A stretch of DNA of 13,324 nt, taken from positions 1 to 13,324 of the forward strand of contig JBGTIS010000197.1 of NCBI GenBank assembly GCA_041745535.1. Reading direction: 5' to 3'. How positions within the stretch are numbered: the first letter of the stretch is position 1; every line of letters starts with the position of its first letter. Shown here one piece after another: positions 12,982 to 13,324 of the stretch. A program made the translations under genes and the position numbers. The notes under the pieces were generated by a model. That model saw only the letters and a program-made list of their open reading frames with translations, was not told where the DNA came from and made no database searches. The DNA is from JBGTIS01 sp041745535. Lineage in GTDB: Bacteria; Bacteroidota; Bacteroidia; Cytophagales; Cyclobacteriaceae.

Positions 12982-13324
12982 TCAGGAGTTAATCACTTTC
13001 AGTACTTTGTACTGCCTTACCGCTCCATGTACTTCCCATTCCACTACATCTCCTTCCTCATACCCGATTAGCACCATGCCCAAAGGGGAGAGGATGGAAA
13101 TTTTGTTCTTCTTAGGGTTTGCCTCAGCGGGGAGTACAAATTTTACCTTTAAACGCACGTTCAGCGTATTTTCTAATAATTCCACTTCTGAATTAACCCT
13201 GATAACCCCACTTGGCGTTTTATCTTCGGCCACTACAAAAGCTTGTTCCAGCTCTTTAGAAAGCCGGGAATAGGTATATGGCGATACCACCTTATTATTA
13301 TAATTGATAAAGTTCGATATCAAA
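12982..13324 (-). CDS. GreA/GreB-Rnk-like protein, 5'-truncated by window edge
   Basis: The visible 113 codons are the C-terminal part of a GreA/GreB-family protein of the short Rnk-like kind found in Bacteroidota. They contain the FKBP-like C-terminal domain: VIRVNSEVELLENT, then KISILSPLGMVLIGYEEGD and VVEWEVHGAVRQYKVLKVI. Intact members bind RNA polymerase through this domain, whether as transcript-cleavage factors or as regulators. Full-length GreA has an N-terminal coiled coil; the visible part (YTYSRLSKELEQAF) looks like a short helical lead-in, so a Rnk-like protein of about 135 residues is more likely. The frame is open at the right edge and the first visible codon is not the true start. 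The gene precedes the MreB-like gene by 56 bp on the same strand. Confidence 0.82.
   Translation of the reverse strand, partial: LISNFINYNNKVVSPYTYSRLSKELEQAFVVAEDKTPSGVIRVNSEVELLENTLNVRLKVKFVLPAEANPKKNKISILSPLGMVLIGYEEGDVVEWEVHGAVRQYKVLKVINS

Noticed and set aside
12944..13273. A plus-strand frame over the Gre-like gene
   Set aside because: It is rich in S, T and P, as expected of an antisense shadow, and the minus strand matches the Gre C-terminal domain.
1..13324. tRNA or rRNA genes, CRISPR array, insertion sequence or phage genes
   Set aside because: No cloverleaf-like sequences, regularly spaced repeats, transposase or integrase motifs, or terminal inverted repeats were seen on either strand.

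Overview
The window looks like a chromosomal segment of a Bacteroidota bacterium, probably from the Cytophagales/Chitinophagales/Sphingobacteriales range. The evidence is the gene content (SprB repeats, DUF5777, a membrane-tethered TPR/LuxR-type regulator, Bacteroidota-type YceI and OB-fold proteins), AT-rich gaps with little Shine-Dalgarno signal, and several promoters of the Bacteroidota type (TTTG, 19-21 bp, TAnnTTTG).

Left part (1-2884): the 3' end of a small membrane protein; a minus-strand polytopic membrane protein; a PaiB-type gene reduced to its two ends by a large internal deletion; and two tandem RimJ/RimL-like GNAT acetyltransferases. Next comes a secreted CE7/AXE1-type acetyl esterase (2948-4270) with its own near-consensus promoter.

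Central part (4271-10957), the most interesting: a TPR-transmembrane-coiled-coil-HTH regulator (GTG start at 4578, directly preceded by a short upstream frame), closed by a strong terminator at 6332-6371. After that comes a six-gene envelope operon: a COG4315-type repeat lipoprotein, a lipoprotein joining SprB repeats to a CX4CH cytochrome c-like domain, an OB-fold membrane-anchored protein, a YceI-family protein, a DUF5777-type beta-barrel protein and a DUF6787-like small membrane protein. The regulator and the operon share a near-identical 16-bp box, a direct repeat of YACCT with an 11-bp period. In both promoters it lies exactly 30 bp upstream of a TAnnTTTG-like -7 element, and the usual -33 element is not visible. 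The operon promoter has a second box in the same 11-bp register. This suggests, by inference, an autoregulated activator controlling an envelope redox or isoprenoid-handling operon.

Right part (10958-13324), all on the minus strand: a ClC-type channel pseudogene with several frameshifts and no C-terminal half, still behind a good promoter; a stand-alone MreB-family actin homologue; and the C-terminal part of a GreA/GreB-Rnk-like protein cut by the window edge. No tRNA, rRNA, CRISPR array or insertion sequence was seen.
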